Part shown: piece by piece, positions 35,429 through 45,195 of the stretch
Numbering within the stretch: position 1 is the first letter of the stretch
Layout: the number at the start of each line of letters is the position of its first letter
Origin: Brevibacillus reuszeri
GTDB lineage: Bacteria; Bacillota; Bacilli; Brevibacillales; Brevibacillaceae
Direction: 5' to 3'
DNA length: 64,000 nucleotides
NCBI RefSeq assembly: GCF_001187725.1
Contig: NZ_LGIQ01000009.1
Span: 748,547-812,546 of the forward strand
Translations under genes and position numbers: made by a program
Notes under the pieces: model-generated
The model's input: only the letters and a program-made list of their open reading frames with translations
Told to the model about the DNA's origin: nothing
Database searches by the model: none

Positions 35429-37141
35429 TTATCGAAGCCCATCCGCAACACCGCATCGTCTCGGGTCAGCGATGGTACACAGCTCGTCAGATTCCTGATC
35501 GCGATAGCAAATCTGGAAGGAGCCCATGTGATAATCCCAAATCCCGGAAACCTTCATCCGTATTCCAAGTGCCAATAACTCATGCTGTACATCTTCGGGT
35601 ATTCGGTCTTCGATTACAATCGTCCCGCCATCCTGCAGGGCAAGCATGCGCGGAGCACGAATCGCTTCATATGGTTCCATACCAAAAAACAGAATGTTGC
35701 ACAGGACTTGGGGAACGGTAACATGGACATTGCCTGGCGATCCGAGCTGTAAGATCGGCTTGCCATTTTTTAGAACCATGGTATTTCCGATCACGGATCT
35801 CATTCTGGCACCCTTCGCCTGATAGTATTGCATCGAGCTGGCTTGGACATTGGGAATGGCGTGTGAGCCAACCATCGGAATTCCTTTGACGACTTGCCCA
35901 GGAATGCCGCCCGATTGGAGTGTATTCATCATTTGCACCCAGTTTCCCTCTGCATCCACAATACTCAGCTCGCAGCTGCCTGATGGTTGATCATGATGGC
36001 TGTTTTGCCTTGGAGTCGGAATTTTCCCACCAGTCATGCTGTCTATGAATGATGTTGATCCTCCGAATCCTGTTGTAAAAGTGGTATGACTCGTTAAGTT
36101 TACCTGCGGCTTCATACCTTTGATCAGGCTCGCCAGGGAGGCATGGAATCCTTGATCCAAAAATGCATCTTCCTTCACATGCAAAATGTGTGGATCGTGG
36201 CAATAGCCACACATGGTTTGCGCCATTTTCAAAGCGTGTCCCATGTAAAAGATATGCTCCGCAGAGTACGGCTTTACTTCCCTGATTCCCACTTTATCCA
36301 ATATTCCGAGAACGAGTGCGATAAAGACCCCCTGCTGCTGTGGTGGGGCGAGTGAGACGATTTCATAATCGCCAACGGAGAAGCGAATCGGCTCCATCCA
36401 TCTTGGCGGATTCTCAATCATATGCTCTTTGGTAATCATCCAGCCCAACTCGTTTGCCTTTTTGATAAACGCATCTGCCCACTCACCCGTAATCATATAA
36501 CTCGGGCCTTCCTCCGCAACCTTCTTCAACGTTTGAGCCATTTCGCTTGGGCCAAATCTCTCACCTACACGCGGAAACCGGCCCTCTGGCATATAAAACG
36601 CTCGCCCCTCTGGAAAAAAGGTAATGAAGTCTTCTGCGAAAAGATTTACTTCGTGCTCAAAATGCGAAACATGGTGTCCTTTCTCAGCCCACCAGACAGC
36701 CTCCTCGCAGAGCACCTCCCATTCAAGCGTAGCGAATCGTTCATGAATAGCTTTTAATCCAGGCATAAACCCGGGAATAACCGATCTCGGCGGGATACCT
36801 GCATATGGCCCCATTCCTTGAGGAACAGGCATGTGAGGAGGCAAATCGGCAGGAAATGTACCCGTCGAATCTAGTTGATAGTACTTGTCTTCTTTTGCAT
36901 GGTAGAACAGGAAGGTGACAGTGCCTGTGTGATTGGTCATGAAAGGTTCGATTGCCGCCTGCACCATGCACCCAGCAATTGCCGCATCTACTGCATTCCC
37001 GCCATCCCGCATGATCTTCAGCATCGTATGGGTTACGACAGCATTGTCTGAGCTAGCCGCAGCCCGAACGTTTTTCACGACTGGCTTTTCATCAGGAAGC
37101 CATTTCGGATCGGATAAATTGATTGTTCGAGGATCGATCAT
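35429..37141 (-). CDS. Gamma-glutamyltransferase-like Ntn hydrolase
   Basis: The 570-residue protein has GGT-family features: GGNAVDAAIAGCMVQ, an N-terminal large-subunit region, and in the small-subunit region IVDAEGNWVQMMNTLQSGG, IPNVQ and GSPGN. In classical GGTs a threonine at the autoprocessing site is the nucleophile. Here the aligned position appears to be Ser389 in PSGSCELS, which some Ntn acylases use. No signal peptide is visible, so it is probably cytoplasmic. It follows the cyclodeaminase-like gene by 27 bases. It could be a GGT, an oxamate amidohydrolase or an acylase; reaction uncertain. Confidence 0.75.
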   Translation of the reverse strand: MIDPRTINLSDPKWLPDEKPVVKNVRAAASSDNAVVTHTMLKIMRDGGNAVDAAIAGCMVQAAIEPFMTNHTGTVTFLFYHAKEDKYYQLDSTGTFPADLPPHMPVPQGMGPYAGIPPRSVIPGFMPGLKAIHERFATLEWEVLCEEAVWWAEKGHHVSHFEHEVNLFAEDFITFFPEGRAFYMPEGRFPRVGERFGPSEMAQTLKKVAEEGPSYMITGEWADAFIKKANELGWMITKEHMIENPPRWMEPIRFSVGDYEIVSLAPPQQQGVFIALVLGILDKVGIREVKPYSAEHIFYMGHALKMAQTMCGYCHDPHILHVKEDAFLDQGFHASLASLIKGMKPQVNLTSHTTFTTGFGGSTSFIDSMTGGKIPTPRQNSHHDQPSGSCELSIVDAEGNWVQMMNTLQSGGIPGQVVKGIPMVGSHAIPNVQASSMQYYQAKGARMRSVIGNTMVLKNGKPILQLGSPGNVHVTVPQVLCNILFFGMEPYEAIRAPRMLALQDGGTIVIEDRIPEDVQHELLALGIRMKVSGIWDYHMGSFQICYRDQESDELCTIADPRRCGVADGLR

Positions 37142-37168
37142 CAGAATCCAGTCCTTTCATTAGAAAAT

Positions 37169-38203
37169 TTAGTTCGTTCTGTTCCACAAAGGCAATTTCA
37201 AACCAATTTCCAGCTCCAAAGCTTTGTCAAACACTTTTCTTGCGACGATCATATCCTCAACCGCCATCCCGACATTATTGGATACGATCAATTGATCTTT
37301 GCTGGTTCTGCCAGGATGAAGTCCAGCCGCAACCGCTCCTGTTTCGGCGTGAATCAGAGGTAGTCCCCACGGATAATAGCCGTACGTCTCCAGTAAACGG
37401 TGCTGTTCTTCGCTATCCACAGTGTAAACTTCCGCTCTTTTGTATACTTCGTCCTCATAGACTGAGTGGCAGTCGCATGCAATCAAGGTTTGTCCATTGG
37501 ATATCCATTCGCTTTTTACCATCGGGTTGGGATGATGATGGATCGGAATCGCGGACGCAATGACTTCGCATGATTTGGCAACTTCCTCGTAGGAGGATGC
37601 CTTGATGATTTGGGCCTTGACATGTGGCTGGCAACGCTCGATTAAGTCGTCCATGGCTTTTTCAAAAACATCAAACACGTAAATCTTTTCAAGCTTGGTC
37701 AGGACATGTTCAATCATTTTGACATGGGCCTTGCCCTGTATCCCGCATCCATACATTCCGAAAGTGGTAGCATCCGGGTTTGCCAAGTACTTCGCAGCGA
37801 CAAGTGATACAGCAGGCGTCCTTACTTCTGTGATCCATGTTGCATCGAGAAATGCGAGTGGAAGCCCTGATTCATAATCATTGTAAATGATTTGGCAATT
37901 TGTGGGGGTAAGATCAGGAAAACGTTCCCGATTTGTAGGAAAATTACTTCCCCATTTGATTCCGCACGCCATTTGATCCGGCAAGTAGGCTGGCATCGCA
38001 TGCATCAAGGAATCCGGCTGTGGATGTAACCCGATTTTGGCTGGCATCTCTGCTTTTTTTGTACTGTAGGCTACCATCGCCTGTTCGGTCAGTTCTAATA
38101 CTTCCTTCACTGAAATTCCGGTATCTATCACATCCTGCATGCTCAGATATAACAGTTCTTGGCCAATATTCAGCTTTGATTGAATTTGATCGCGGTAGTT
38201 CAT
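37169..38203 (-). CDS. Ornithine cyclodeaminase / mu-crystallin family protein
   Basis: The 344-residue protein matches the ornithine cyclodeaminase family. YLSMQDVIDTGIS opens the domain, the substrate-site region KWGSNFPTNRER follows, and the nucleotide-binding glycine motif is TTFGMYGCGIQGKAHV. Members make proline from ornithine or reduce imino/keto acids with NAD(P)H. AGAGGAGG precedes the ATG. It is first in the operon with the GGT-like and M32 genes. Without a ligand match its substrate (ornithine, lysine, alanine-type) stays open. Confidence 0.8.
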   Translation of the reverse strand: MNYRDQIQSKLNIGQELLYLSMQDVIDTGISVKEVLELTEQAMVAYSTKKAEMPAKIGLHPQPDSLMHAMPAYLPDQMACGIKWGSNFPTNRERFPDLTPTNCQIIYNDYESGLPLAFLDATWITEVRTPAVSLVAAKYLANPDATTFGMYGCGIQGKAHVKMIEHVLTKLEKIYVFDVFEKAMDDLIERCQPHVKAQIIKASSYEEVAKSCEVIASAIPIHHHPNPMVKSEWISNGQTLIACDCHSVYEDEVYKRAEVYTVDSEEQHRLLETYGYYPWGLPLIHAETGAVAAGLHPGRTSKDQLIVSNNVGMAVEDMIVARKVFDKALELEIGLKLPLWNRTN

Positions 38204-38361
38204 TCAACAAACCTCCTCTTGTAATCGTTTCCAACTTTTCTCGGAACTCTCTATCCTAATCCGTCCCCGCGAGGATAGTTTTACTTTACGAAAAATGCCG
38301 CTTCCTTTCCTCCCCCTAAAGTGGTTCTCTTCTGCCCCAGGTGGGGATTTTTCGAAACAAA

Positions 38362-38394
38362 AAGAACCCCCAGACTGTTATTGCTGGCGGTTCT
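38362..38394 (-). terminator. Terminator after the response regulator gene
   Basis: Stem AGAACC-x-CCAG / CTGG-x-GGTTCT on the minus strand with one mismatch, followed by TTTTTG, 7 bases past the stop. Confidence 0.75.
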
Positions 38395-38400
38395 GATCAC

Positions 38401-39033
38401 TCATAAGATAATTTGATTGCGGATCGCTTTGGCTACTGCATCCGTCCTGTTTTTGCTATCTAATTTCTTCATGATGGCTGTTACATATTCTTTTACCGTA
38501 TCTGAGCCGATATATAGCTCGGTTGAAATTTCTTTGTTCGTTTTTCCCCTCGCCATTAGCTTCAGTACGTCCAATTCCCGATCAGTCAACATAGAGTCTC
38601 TATTCTGTTCTCCCTTGATGACTTGTAAAAATGCGCGCTGCATGAGATTGCCATCGATATACTTTTGTCCTCTGAGCACCTCTTCAATCCCGAAAAAGAG
38701 CTCAGACTTCTTGATCGTCTTCAGGACATAACCGTCCGCACCTGCCAGCATGGATTCCACCAGAAATTTTTCTTCAGTATATATGGTGAGGATCATGACT
38801 TTAATTTCAGGCGCTGTCGCTTTGATGCGCTTGGTTACTTCAATCCCGTCCATTTCAGGCATGTTCAAGTCGAGAATGACTACATCAGGCAGCTCCGCCA
38901 AGATTTTGTGCAGGGCTGCTTCTCCATCGGCAGCCTCCCCAATGACCTGAAAAGGTGATGTACTGAACAATAGCTGCAGGCCTTCTCGAACGATATTGTG
39001 GTCGTCTGCGATAAAAACCCTTGTTTTACCCAA
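38401..39033 (-). CDS. NarL/LuxR-type response regulator
   Basis: The 210-residue protein has a receiver domain with the acidic pair ADD near residue 10 and the phosphoacceptor aspartate in VVILDLNMPEMDG (about residue 54). A LuxR HTH follows (LTDRELDVLKLMARGKTNKEIS, then GSDTVKEYVTAIMKKL). A TTG start is used with GGGGGAG 6 bases upstream. It follows the histidine kinase gene by 27 bases, and the two form a two-component system. Targets are unknown; the upstream SDR and SARP-like genes are candidates only by position. Confidence 0.88.
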   Translation of the reverse strand: MGKTRVFIADDHNIVREGLQLLFSTSPFQVIGEAADGEAALHKILAELPDVVILDLNMPEMDGIEVTKRIKATAPEIKVMILTIYTEEKFLVESMLAGADGYVLKTIKKSELFFGIEEVLRGQKYIDGNLMQRAFLQVIKGEQNRDSMLTDRELDVLKLMARGKTNKEISTELYIGSDTVKEYVTAIMKKLDSKNRTDAVAKAIRNQIIL

Positions 39034-39060
39034 GGCTAGCTCCCCCCTTATGCCGATTCT

Positions 39061-40698
39061 TCACAGAGTGATGACTATTTTTGTCCCCTTTCCAGGCCGG
39101 CTAAATATGGACAAGGCTCCTCCGATATCCCTTATCCTCGTTTCCATCCCCATGATTCCATATGCATCATTGTCTCTCAGCTGCTGGTATGGTTCAAATC
39201 CCACCCCATCATCCACAATTTGAATGCGCAGCTGCGACTGCTCGAAGTACATGGTGATTTGTGCCTCCGAGGCGAGTGAATGCTTCATCACGTTATTCAT
39301 GCATTCTTGTATCACACGGTATAACTGAATCTCCACCTCTGGCTCGTACCGAATGGGCTGTCCTACAATCTCCAATCGTATTTCCATGATCTCTTGAAGC
39401 GAGCACGTTTTAACCAATTCATCCACAGCACCAACAAAACCAAATTTTTGAATCGCCAGCGGATGCAGGTCATGAATGATTTGTCTCAGCTCATTAATGT
39501 TGTCTTTGGTGATAGACAGCAGCTTATCGAGAATCGCTTTTACTTTATCTGGCGAATGCTCGATTTCATCACGACAATATTGCAAATGAAAGTAAAGCCC
39601 TGACAAGGATTGATTGATCGAGTCATGAATTTCGCCTGCAATTCGCTGGCGTTCTCTTTCCTGTGCAGCTGTTTGAAGGGCGCGAAGATTCGAGTTCCGT
39701 TCTCTGCTTTTTTCTACCTCTTGAAATAGATAGCTATTCGTCAAAGCAAGCGTGATGGTCTTCGTAATCCCTTCCATCACTTCTTGCTCTGCCGTTGACC
39801 AATCACCGTTTTGATTTTTCCCGATGATCAGAGCATGGTTGTTCACTCCATACGTAAAAACCATATATTCTGCCCGCTTGATTCCAAATCTCCCAAACAG
39901 TACGTCCAGCTTTTGGCGAGAAGGAAGCTTTTTATACGAATGGATCGTAAGCCCTTCTTTTTGCCACAAGCATTGTACCGAGGCATCACTTGCAAATTGG
40001 TATTCGTCGAACTTGTTAGAAGCTTTCATATGAATGATCGGAGTGTCATCCTGGCTCAGAAAAAGCACATCTGCTTTGAATACTTTGCTTAATTCAGACG
40101 TGAGCATCGGGATGAGAACATCTATGTGTAAACAGGAGGCAATTCGTTGATTGAGAGTGACTAGCTCACGCAGCTTTGTCGTAACATTTTCGACGGATTC
40201 AAACAGCTTTGCGTTTTCGCTGGCAACGCCAATTTGCAAGCCGATTGATTCGACTAATGAAATGTCTTCGGGAGAGAAATCACGATGCTCCTTTGTAAGC
40301 ACATCTAAAACGCCAATCGTTTCCTTTCGTGCTTTGATCGGAACGGAGATAAGCGATTGAAAGCCCTCCAATTGAGGGCGCTGCTGAAGATGATGTGCCA
40401 AAATGTCGGTAATGACCGTTTTTCCGTTTTTCATGACCATTCCCCCGATAAAATCCGTCGGGAGTTTTTGTAGCTGCTTGCTTGATTCGGATTGGATGCC
40501 ATAAGAATGTTGGGCGACAAAATAATCCCCGGGTGGCTCGAGAAAATAGACGAGCGCTGCATCAAAGTGGCAAATTTCAATACATTGCGTCACTGCTTTA
40601 TATAAAACCTTGTCCAGACTAAGCGTTTCACTTAGCGCGATGGAAACTTTGCTGAGTGCATGAATAGATGATAGGTTTTTCGTGTGATCGCTGCTCAT
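39061..40698 (-). CDS. NarX/DegS-type sensor histidine kinase with two GAF-like domains
   Basis: A 545-residue kinase without membrane segments. It has a clear N-terminal GAF domain (about 20-165) and a second GAF-like region (about 180-320). The HisKA_3 dimerisation helix follows with the phosphorylated histidine in ERQRIAGEIHDSINQSLSG, and the ATPase domain has ECMNNVMKHS, DDGVGF and GIMGMETRI. It is therefore a cytoplasmic sensor of an internal signal. The ATG at 40698 is preceded by GGAGG at 5 bases; an upstream TTG overlaps that site. Partner of the response regulator just downstream. Confidence 0.85.
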   Translation of the reverse strand: MSSDHTKNLSSIHALSKVSIALSETLSLDKVLYKAVTQCIEICHFDAALVYFLEPPGDYFVAQHSYGIQSESSKQLQKLPTDFIGGMVMKNGKTVITDILAHHLQQRPQLEGFQSLISVPIKARKETIGVLDVLTKEHRDFSPEDISLVESIGLQIGVASENAKLFESVENVTTKLRELVTLNQRIASCLHIDVLIPMLTSELSKVFKADVLFLSQDDTPIIHMKASNKFDEYQFASDASVQCLWQKEGLTIHSYKKLPSRQKLDVLFGRFGIKRAEYMVFTYGVNNHALIIGKNQNGDWSTAEQEVMEGITKTITLALTNSYLFQEVEKSRERNSNLRALQTAAQERERQRIAGEIHDSINQSLSGLYFHLQYCRDEIEHSPDKVKAILDKLLSITKDNINELRQIIHDLHPLAIQKFGFVGAVDELVKTCSLQEIMEIRLEIVGQPIRYEPEVEIQLYRVIQECMNNVMKHSLASEAQITMYFEQSQLRIQIVDDGVGFEPYQQLRDNDAYGIMGMETRIRDIGGALSIFSRPGKGTKIVITL

Positions 40699-40800
40699 CT
40701 GAACCTCCAAGCATGCATGTTTGGTTAAAGAACAACAATTTGTGCTGATATCTTTTCTATTTCAGTGGTTCCGTTCCCTTCATTCGCATTCATAAAAAAA

Positions 40801-40848
40801 GACAGCTACCTCTCCGAACATGAATAATGCTCGAAACGGTAGACTGTC
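40801..40848 (-). terminator. Terminator after the SDR gene
   Basis: Stem GACAG-CTACC / GGTAG-A-CTGTC with one bulge, followed by TTTTTTT on the minus strand, 18 bases past the stop. Confidence 0.75.
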
Positions 40849-40865
40849 CTAAACGTAAATTTCTC

Positions 40866-41651
40866 TTATTGCAACATATCCAGCATAACCCGATCCATTT
40901 CATTCATCAGGTTAAATCCGCCATCAACGACGAGCGAAGCCCCTGTGACAAAGGATGCCGCTGGCTGAACCAGCATGGATACTGCCATGGCGATGTCTTC
41001 GGGATTGCCAATTCTTTTTGCCGGGGTGGCTGTCGCAAGCCTCTCTTCTGCCGAAGCTAGAAAGCCCTGAGTGAGTGCCGAGCGTATGACTCCCGGTTTA
41101 ATCGCATTGACGGTAATCTGATAGCCAGCCAGCTCTTTTGCTGTAGCCTCAGTCAAACCGACCAATGCATATTTTACCGCTCCATAATGGGCAAAACCAG
41201 CCAGCGAGGTTTCCGCAGCCAGCGAAGACATGTTAACTACTCGGCCATAGTTTTGTTGGATCATCCTCTTGGCGGCTTCACGGAGACAGTAAAAGGAACC
41301 GTGCACGTGAATATTGAACATCTGCATCCATGCCTCGTCACTCATGTTTACAAGGAGTGACGGATGACCTGCAATTCCTGCGTTGTTGACCAGAATATCG
41401 ACACGTCCACATTCTTGATCGACATGTGCAAAGAAATCTCTGACAGCGGAATGATCTGTTACATCCAAGCGAAAAGCAGTAGCCTGGTGTCCCTGTTGTC
41501 TGATTTCTTCCGAGACTTGACTCGCATGCTCCGCCTGGATATCCGTAACCCACACATGTGCTCCTTGGCTACTTAGCTGCTGACAGATTGCTTTGCCGAT
41601 CCCGCTTCCTCCACCCGTTACAACCGCTACCTGACCTGTTAATGTACCCAT
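40866..41651 (-). CDS. Short-chain dehydrogenase/reductase
   Basis: A classical SDR of 261 residues. The NAD(P) motif is VTGGGSGIGKAI (near residues 11-22), followed by the NNAG motif in ILVNNAGIAG. The catalytic triad is the serine in VVNMSSLAAE and the Tyr/Lys in HYGAVKYA, and a PGVIRSALT segment follows. It would oxidise or reduce an alcohol/ketone pair. The start ATG at 41651 has AAGGGA upstream. It lies just downstream of the large SARP-like regulator and may be cotranscribed. Substrate unknown. Confidence 0.85.
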   Translation of the reverse strand: MGTLTGQVAVVTGGGSGIGKAICQQLSSQGAHVWVTDIQAEHASQVSEEIRQQGHQATAFRLDVTDHSAVRDFFAHVDQECGRVDILVNNAGIAGHPSLLVNMSDEAWMQMFNIHVHGSFYCLREAAKRMIQQNYGRVVNMSSLAAETSLAGFAHYGAVKYALVGLTEATAKELAGYQITVNAIKPGVIRSALTQGFLASAEERLATATPAKRIGNPEDIAMAVSMLVQPAASFVTGASLVVDGGFNLMNEMDRVMLDMLQ

Positions 41652-41730
41652 TCTCTTCAGTCCCTTCAACAAGCGTATTGATAACGCTTTCAAAGGTACC
41701 GTTCGCTTCTTACCAGACGCTTACAAAATC

Positions 41731-44484
41731 TCACTTCTTTCTTACCGATTTTTGCACAGGTTCCGGAAAATCGTCTATCGACAGCGGAATCCCAAGCTCC
41801 TGCTCCATGTGTCTTTTTCCTTTGTCATACACATTCTTTGCTTTGAGTACGAGTTTTTCCTCCAGCAACCGAGCTGTATACTCGCGGTAAATATGTTCGC
41901 AATAAGGATCAACTGTCAGTAGCTTGTCATAGAAGTACATGCCCTGCTCAAATTGCCGACTCTCCCAAAAATACCTGGCTAACCGTTCTGCGAGGTGGAG
42001 ATACATGGCACGCAGCTTTTCTCTTTCCATGGCTAAAAACGTCTGGAACGGAAAGTCTCTAGCAAAATCCCCCAGGTAACAGGCTTCCGCTTGTAACAGC
42101 TGATCAATCGGAAATGGAGTAGCGCTCGTCTCCCTCCCACCTGCGTCTTGTAAAAACACATCGGCATCCACATGAATGTGATCCATACACAGAAAATAGT
42201 TGTCACCCTGTTGCTTTACATACGTAGACTTTCGGCCGAACTCCAGCTCTGGCTCCAAACTTTTGCGCAAGATCGACAACGAGACATAAAACTTGTTCTG
42301 CGCTGCACTCCATTCATCCTCGGGAAACAATTCTTCCATGATGTAATCCTTTGTGAGCTTGCTGCCGCGATGCGTCAATAACAATAGAAATAAGTACAGA
42401 CTGGATTTCCTCGCAATTTTGATATCCTCTTTCCCCCGCTTGATATGGAGCTCCCCCAATATTTGTATAAAAAGAGATGCGATAGGCATAAGAGCTTCAG
42501 GTTTTGCTGGGGAAATCGCGCTTTCCCTCCGTCCTAATTTTTGCAGCCAGTTCCCTATGATTTCATGCAAGTATGTATAAGAGAGAAAGAATTGCTGGGC
42601 TGCGCGCAGGCAATGCTCGGCCAAATCTAGCTGTTTGGTATGCAAATAGGTGATGCCCAGTTCCTTGCTTGCCCACCCCTTGTCTGTATCGATGTGGAAA
42701 CGGGCAGCATGCTTTACTGCTTTTTGCCCCCACTCGATTGCCTGCACATAGTCTTGACGCAGTCTGTATAGCTTGCCCATCGAGCTATAGGGAAACGCCT
42801 TGGATGCTTCATCACATGATTCGGAGACCTCGATTGCTTGCAGGATAAATATTTCTGCGGACTCTGGCTCTTTTTGCTCTAGCAACACTTCTGCCAAATT
42901 CCATAAGCCATGCATCAGCACGTGGGGTGGTATCGCATGCTGCTCGGAGTATGCGAGCGATTGACGAGCATAACGGATGGCGTCATCGTGATACTCCTGC
43001 AAGCGATAGATTTGAGAGGCCATCGACAAATTCAATGCAACAAGGGCAAAGTCCTGGACTTGCTCTGCCACGGCCGCTGAGGAGTGAAAGAATTCCAGTG
43101 AACGCTTCAAGTCTCCTCGATAAAAAAGGATATTGGCCAATCGATGCTGAAGCTGAGCCGCTAACGTGCTGTTATGCTGATGCCGATCAATGCTTTCTTC
43201 GAGTGCCGGAATGAGTGTCTCCAGTACTTCAAGTGGAACACAGCGGAACAGGAAAAGGCTTGTCGTCGCAAGCGAATGCTCTGCGGCTACGGACTCCAAT
43301 GCACCATCAACCACATGTAAAAACCAGTCCGGCCGATAGCGATTCACCATGATTCGCATGAGTCTGGCTGCCTCCGCATATTCGTTTCCCCACGTGTAAT
43401 GAACAAATGCTCGTAATAGGAGATGGTTGCTTTCATAGATTTCGCCAAGCCTGGCATGCTTCTCATTGAGCTCTGCCTGGGAAAGCTCCCCTTTTACATG
43501 CAGGTACAAAAATGCTTTGAACAATTGATGATAGCGAAATAATCCCCGATGATCCTTATTCAAAAACAGATGATGTGCTTGAAGGTGATCCAGCTTTTTT
43601 TGTGCGTCTGTGATGCCTAGCCAGCGATTGATGATGTTCGGGTCCAGTTCTTCGAGCAGACTCGTATGCAGGAGAAAACGCTGTAATTCTGGTGATTGCT
43701 GTCCCAGAACCTCCGTCACTAAATAGCTGTAGATGTCATCCGTAATGTCCATGTGTGTAATAAAATGCTTTCGCTGTCGATTGTTCAGGTTTTTAAGTAC
43801 GTCCCACAGCAGCACGAGACTTGCTGCCCAGCCCTCTGTTCTTTGGAGAATGGACTGAATCTCCTCTCCTGTCATACACAGATCAAACAGTTCGCGGAAG
43901 AAGATTTCGATTTCGTCTCTCGTAAAAGCTAAATCCGGTGACGTGAGCTCAGCCAGCTGTTGACGCAATTTCAGTGGAATGAGCGGCAAATCGGGCTTCA
44001 TCCGACCGTTCATGATAAAAGTGACATGTGGAGAGGCGGCTCGAAGCAAGTCTATCATTACCTGCCTGACTTCCTCGTTTTCTTTTAAATGATGATAATC
44101 ATCCAAAATAATCAGAAGCCGCTCCTTCACCGATGCGAGCTGATCGCTCACTTCTTGCAAGAACGGGGCGAGATCATGGGATTGGACAGCTTTTTTCTCC
44201 TTCTCGATCTGACTATCAGCTACATATGGACGTAATCCCGCTTTCAAATACGATAAAAATACGAGTGGGTCACGATCGGATGCTTCCAGACGATACCAGA
44301 CAGCGGAAACCTTTTTCGCTTGAACATAGCTTGAAACGAGTGTTGTTTTGCCATAGCCCCCTTCGCTCGTGATCGAAATGACTTTTTTATGCAAATTCTG
44401 ATCAAGGAAATGGAACAGCCTCTCTCGAGTTAAACATTTTCTCATCTCAGGGGGACTCAGCTTGGATTCGAAAATCTTCATCAT
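41731..44484 (-). CDS. MalT/SARP-like transcriptional activator (STAND ATPase, TPR, BTAD)
   Basis: A large 917-residue regulator. The N-terminal NTPase carries Walker A SEGGYGKTTLV (about 40-50) and Walker B LLIILDDYHH. A long TPR-like helical middle (about 330-690) is followed by a C-terminal winged-helix plus bacterial transcriptional activator domain (BTAD), with FLLLLLTHRGSKLTKDYI and LQAEACYLGDF. Such SARP/AfsR-type proteins bind 11-bp direct repeats and activate nearby genes. The ATG at 44484 has GGAAGGAG at 6 bases. It is divergent from a cupin gene preceded by TTGTAAGA direct repeats 11 bp apart, its probable target. The ligand is unknown. Confidence 0.82.
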   Translation of the reverse strand: MMKIFESKLSPPEMRKCLTRERLFHFLDQNLHKKVISITSEGGYGKTTLVSSYVQAKKVSAVWYRLEASDRDPLVFLSYLKAGLRPYVADSQIEKEKKAVQSHDLAPFLQEVSDQLASVKERLLIILDDYHHLKENEEVRQVMIDLLRAASPHVTFIMNGRMKPDLPLIPLKLRQQLAELTSPDLAFTRDEIEIFFRELFDLCMTGEEIQSILQRTEGWAASLVLLWDVLKNLNNRQRKHFITHMDITDDIYSYLVTEVLGQQSPELQRFLLHTSLLEELDPNIINRWLGITDAQKKLDHLQAHHLFLNKDHRGLFRYHQLFKAFLYLHVKGELSQAELNEKHARLGEIYESNHLLLRAFVHYTWGNEYAEAARLMRIMVNRYRPDWFLHVVDGALESVAAEHSLATTSLFLFRCVPLEVLETLIPALEESIDRHQHNSTLAAQLQHRLANILFYRGDLKRSLEFFHSSAAVAEQVQDFALVALNLSMASQIYRLQEYHDDAIRYARQSLAYSEQHAIPPHVLMHGLWNLAEVLLEQKEPESAEIFILQAIEVSESCDEASKAFPYSSMGKLYRLRQDYVQAIEWGQKAVKHAARFHIDTDKGWASKELGITYLHTKQLDLAEHCLRAAQQFFLSYTYLHEIIGNWLQKLGRRESAISPAKPEALMPIASLFIQILGELHIKRGKEDIKIARKSSLYLFLLLLTHRGSKLTKDYIMEELFPEDEWSAAQNKFYVSLSILRKSLEPELEFGRKSTYVKQQGDNYFLCMDHIHVDADVFLQDAGGRETSATPFPIDQLLQAEACYLGDFARDFPFQTFLAMEREKLRAMYLHLAERLARYFWESRQFEQGMYFYDKLLTVDPYCEHIYREYTARLLEEKLVLKAKNVYDKGKRHMEQELGIPLSIDDFPEPVQKSVRKK

Positions 44485-44589
44485 AGACCGCTCCTTCCAC
44501 CGAATCAAATTGTTTGATATTACAGAAAATTATAACGTTTTTGTCTGAAGAAAAGAAGATGGGGAAAAGGTGAAGAAATCCGTTTCGTT

Positions 44590-44611
44590 TTGTAAGACTC
44601 TTGTAAGATCG
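44590..44611. promoter_or_regulatory. Direct repeats, candidate SARP-like operator for the cupin gene
   Basis: TTGTAAGACTC and TTGTAAGATCG lie head-to-tail with an 11-bp period, the spacing bound by SARP-family activators. The second repeat overlaps a possible -35 box; no good -10 box is visible, which fits activator dependence. Confidence 0.55.
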
Positions 44612-44664
44612 CCAAAGTACGATGACATCGTGCTTTTGAAAACGATTACAGGAGGGCGATTCAC

Positions 44665-45189
44665 ATGGCAATCAATCCAAATGAAACAAAAGCGATCAAT
44701 CCTTTGTACTGGATGAAAAATCCAGGACTGACCCCGAAAGGTGACCGGCGCGATTTCATCAATCCGGATTGGATTCCCTGGACAAATTGGCTCATGCCAG
44801 GAACGTATTTCAAGCTGTTTTTCTGTGATCTCGTCTCCGGAAATTTCACGATGCTGCTAAAAGTCGATCCGGGTATTAAAGCAGCTGTTCACTGGCATTT
44901 GCATAACACAGAAGCTTTCATCGTCGAGGGCGGGTTCTATTACGACGAGGGAGACGACAAGGGATATGCAGGCTACTATACCTGTGAATCCGCCGGGGCG
45001 ATTCATGAGCCTTTCGTGTCTCCAGAAGGAGCGGTCATGCTAGCGATCTCTCATGGACCGATCGGTGGCTACGATGACGATGGACAGCTGGTGGTCATGG
45101 CAGACGCACGCCTGCATTACCTCATGGCACGTGATAACGGCGCGGTAGAACACACCACGCTGGTAGATTACACGCACGGCTCTCTGTAA
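44665..45189 (+). CDS. Cupin-domain protein (dihydroxyacetophenone dioxygenase-like)
   Basis: The 174-residue protein is a single cupin barrel. Metal ligands are suggested by the HWHLHNTEAFIVEGG segment (about 75-90) and a later IHEPF. It resembles cupins annotated as 2,4'-dihydroxyacetophenone dioxygenase or ChrR-like. GGAGGG lies 8 bases before the ATG. It is a single-gene transcript with its own terminator, divergent from the SARP-like regulator and adjacent to an alcohol/aldehyde dehydrogenase operon. The reaction is uncertain; aromatic or keto compound oxidation is a guess from the family. Confidence 0.7.
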   Translation: MAINPNETKAINPLYWMKNPGLTPKGDRRDFINPDWIPWTNWLMPGTYFKLFFCDLVSGNFTMLLKVDPGIKAAVHWHLHNTEAFIVEGGFYYDEGDDKGYAGYYTCESAGAIHEPFVSPEGAVMLAISHGPIGGYDDDGQLVVMADARLHYLMARDNGAVEHTTLVDYTHGSL

Positions 45190-45195
45190 AGAAGG

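Noticed and set aside
35395-35451. N-terminal extension of the M32 carboxypeptidase to 35451
   Set aside because: It overlaps the upstream GGT-like gene, has no ribosome site and would exceed family length; the TTG at 35394 has a strong site.
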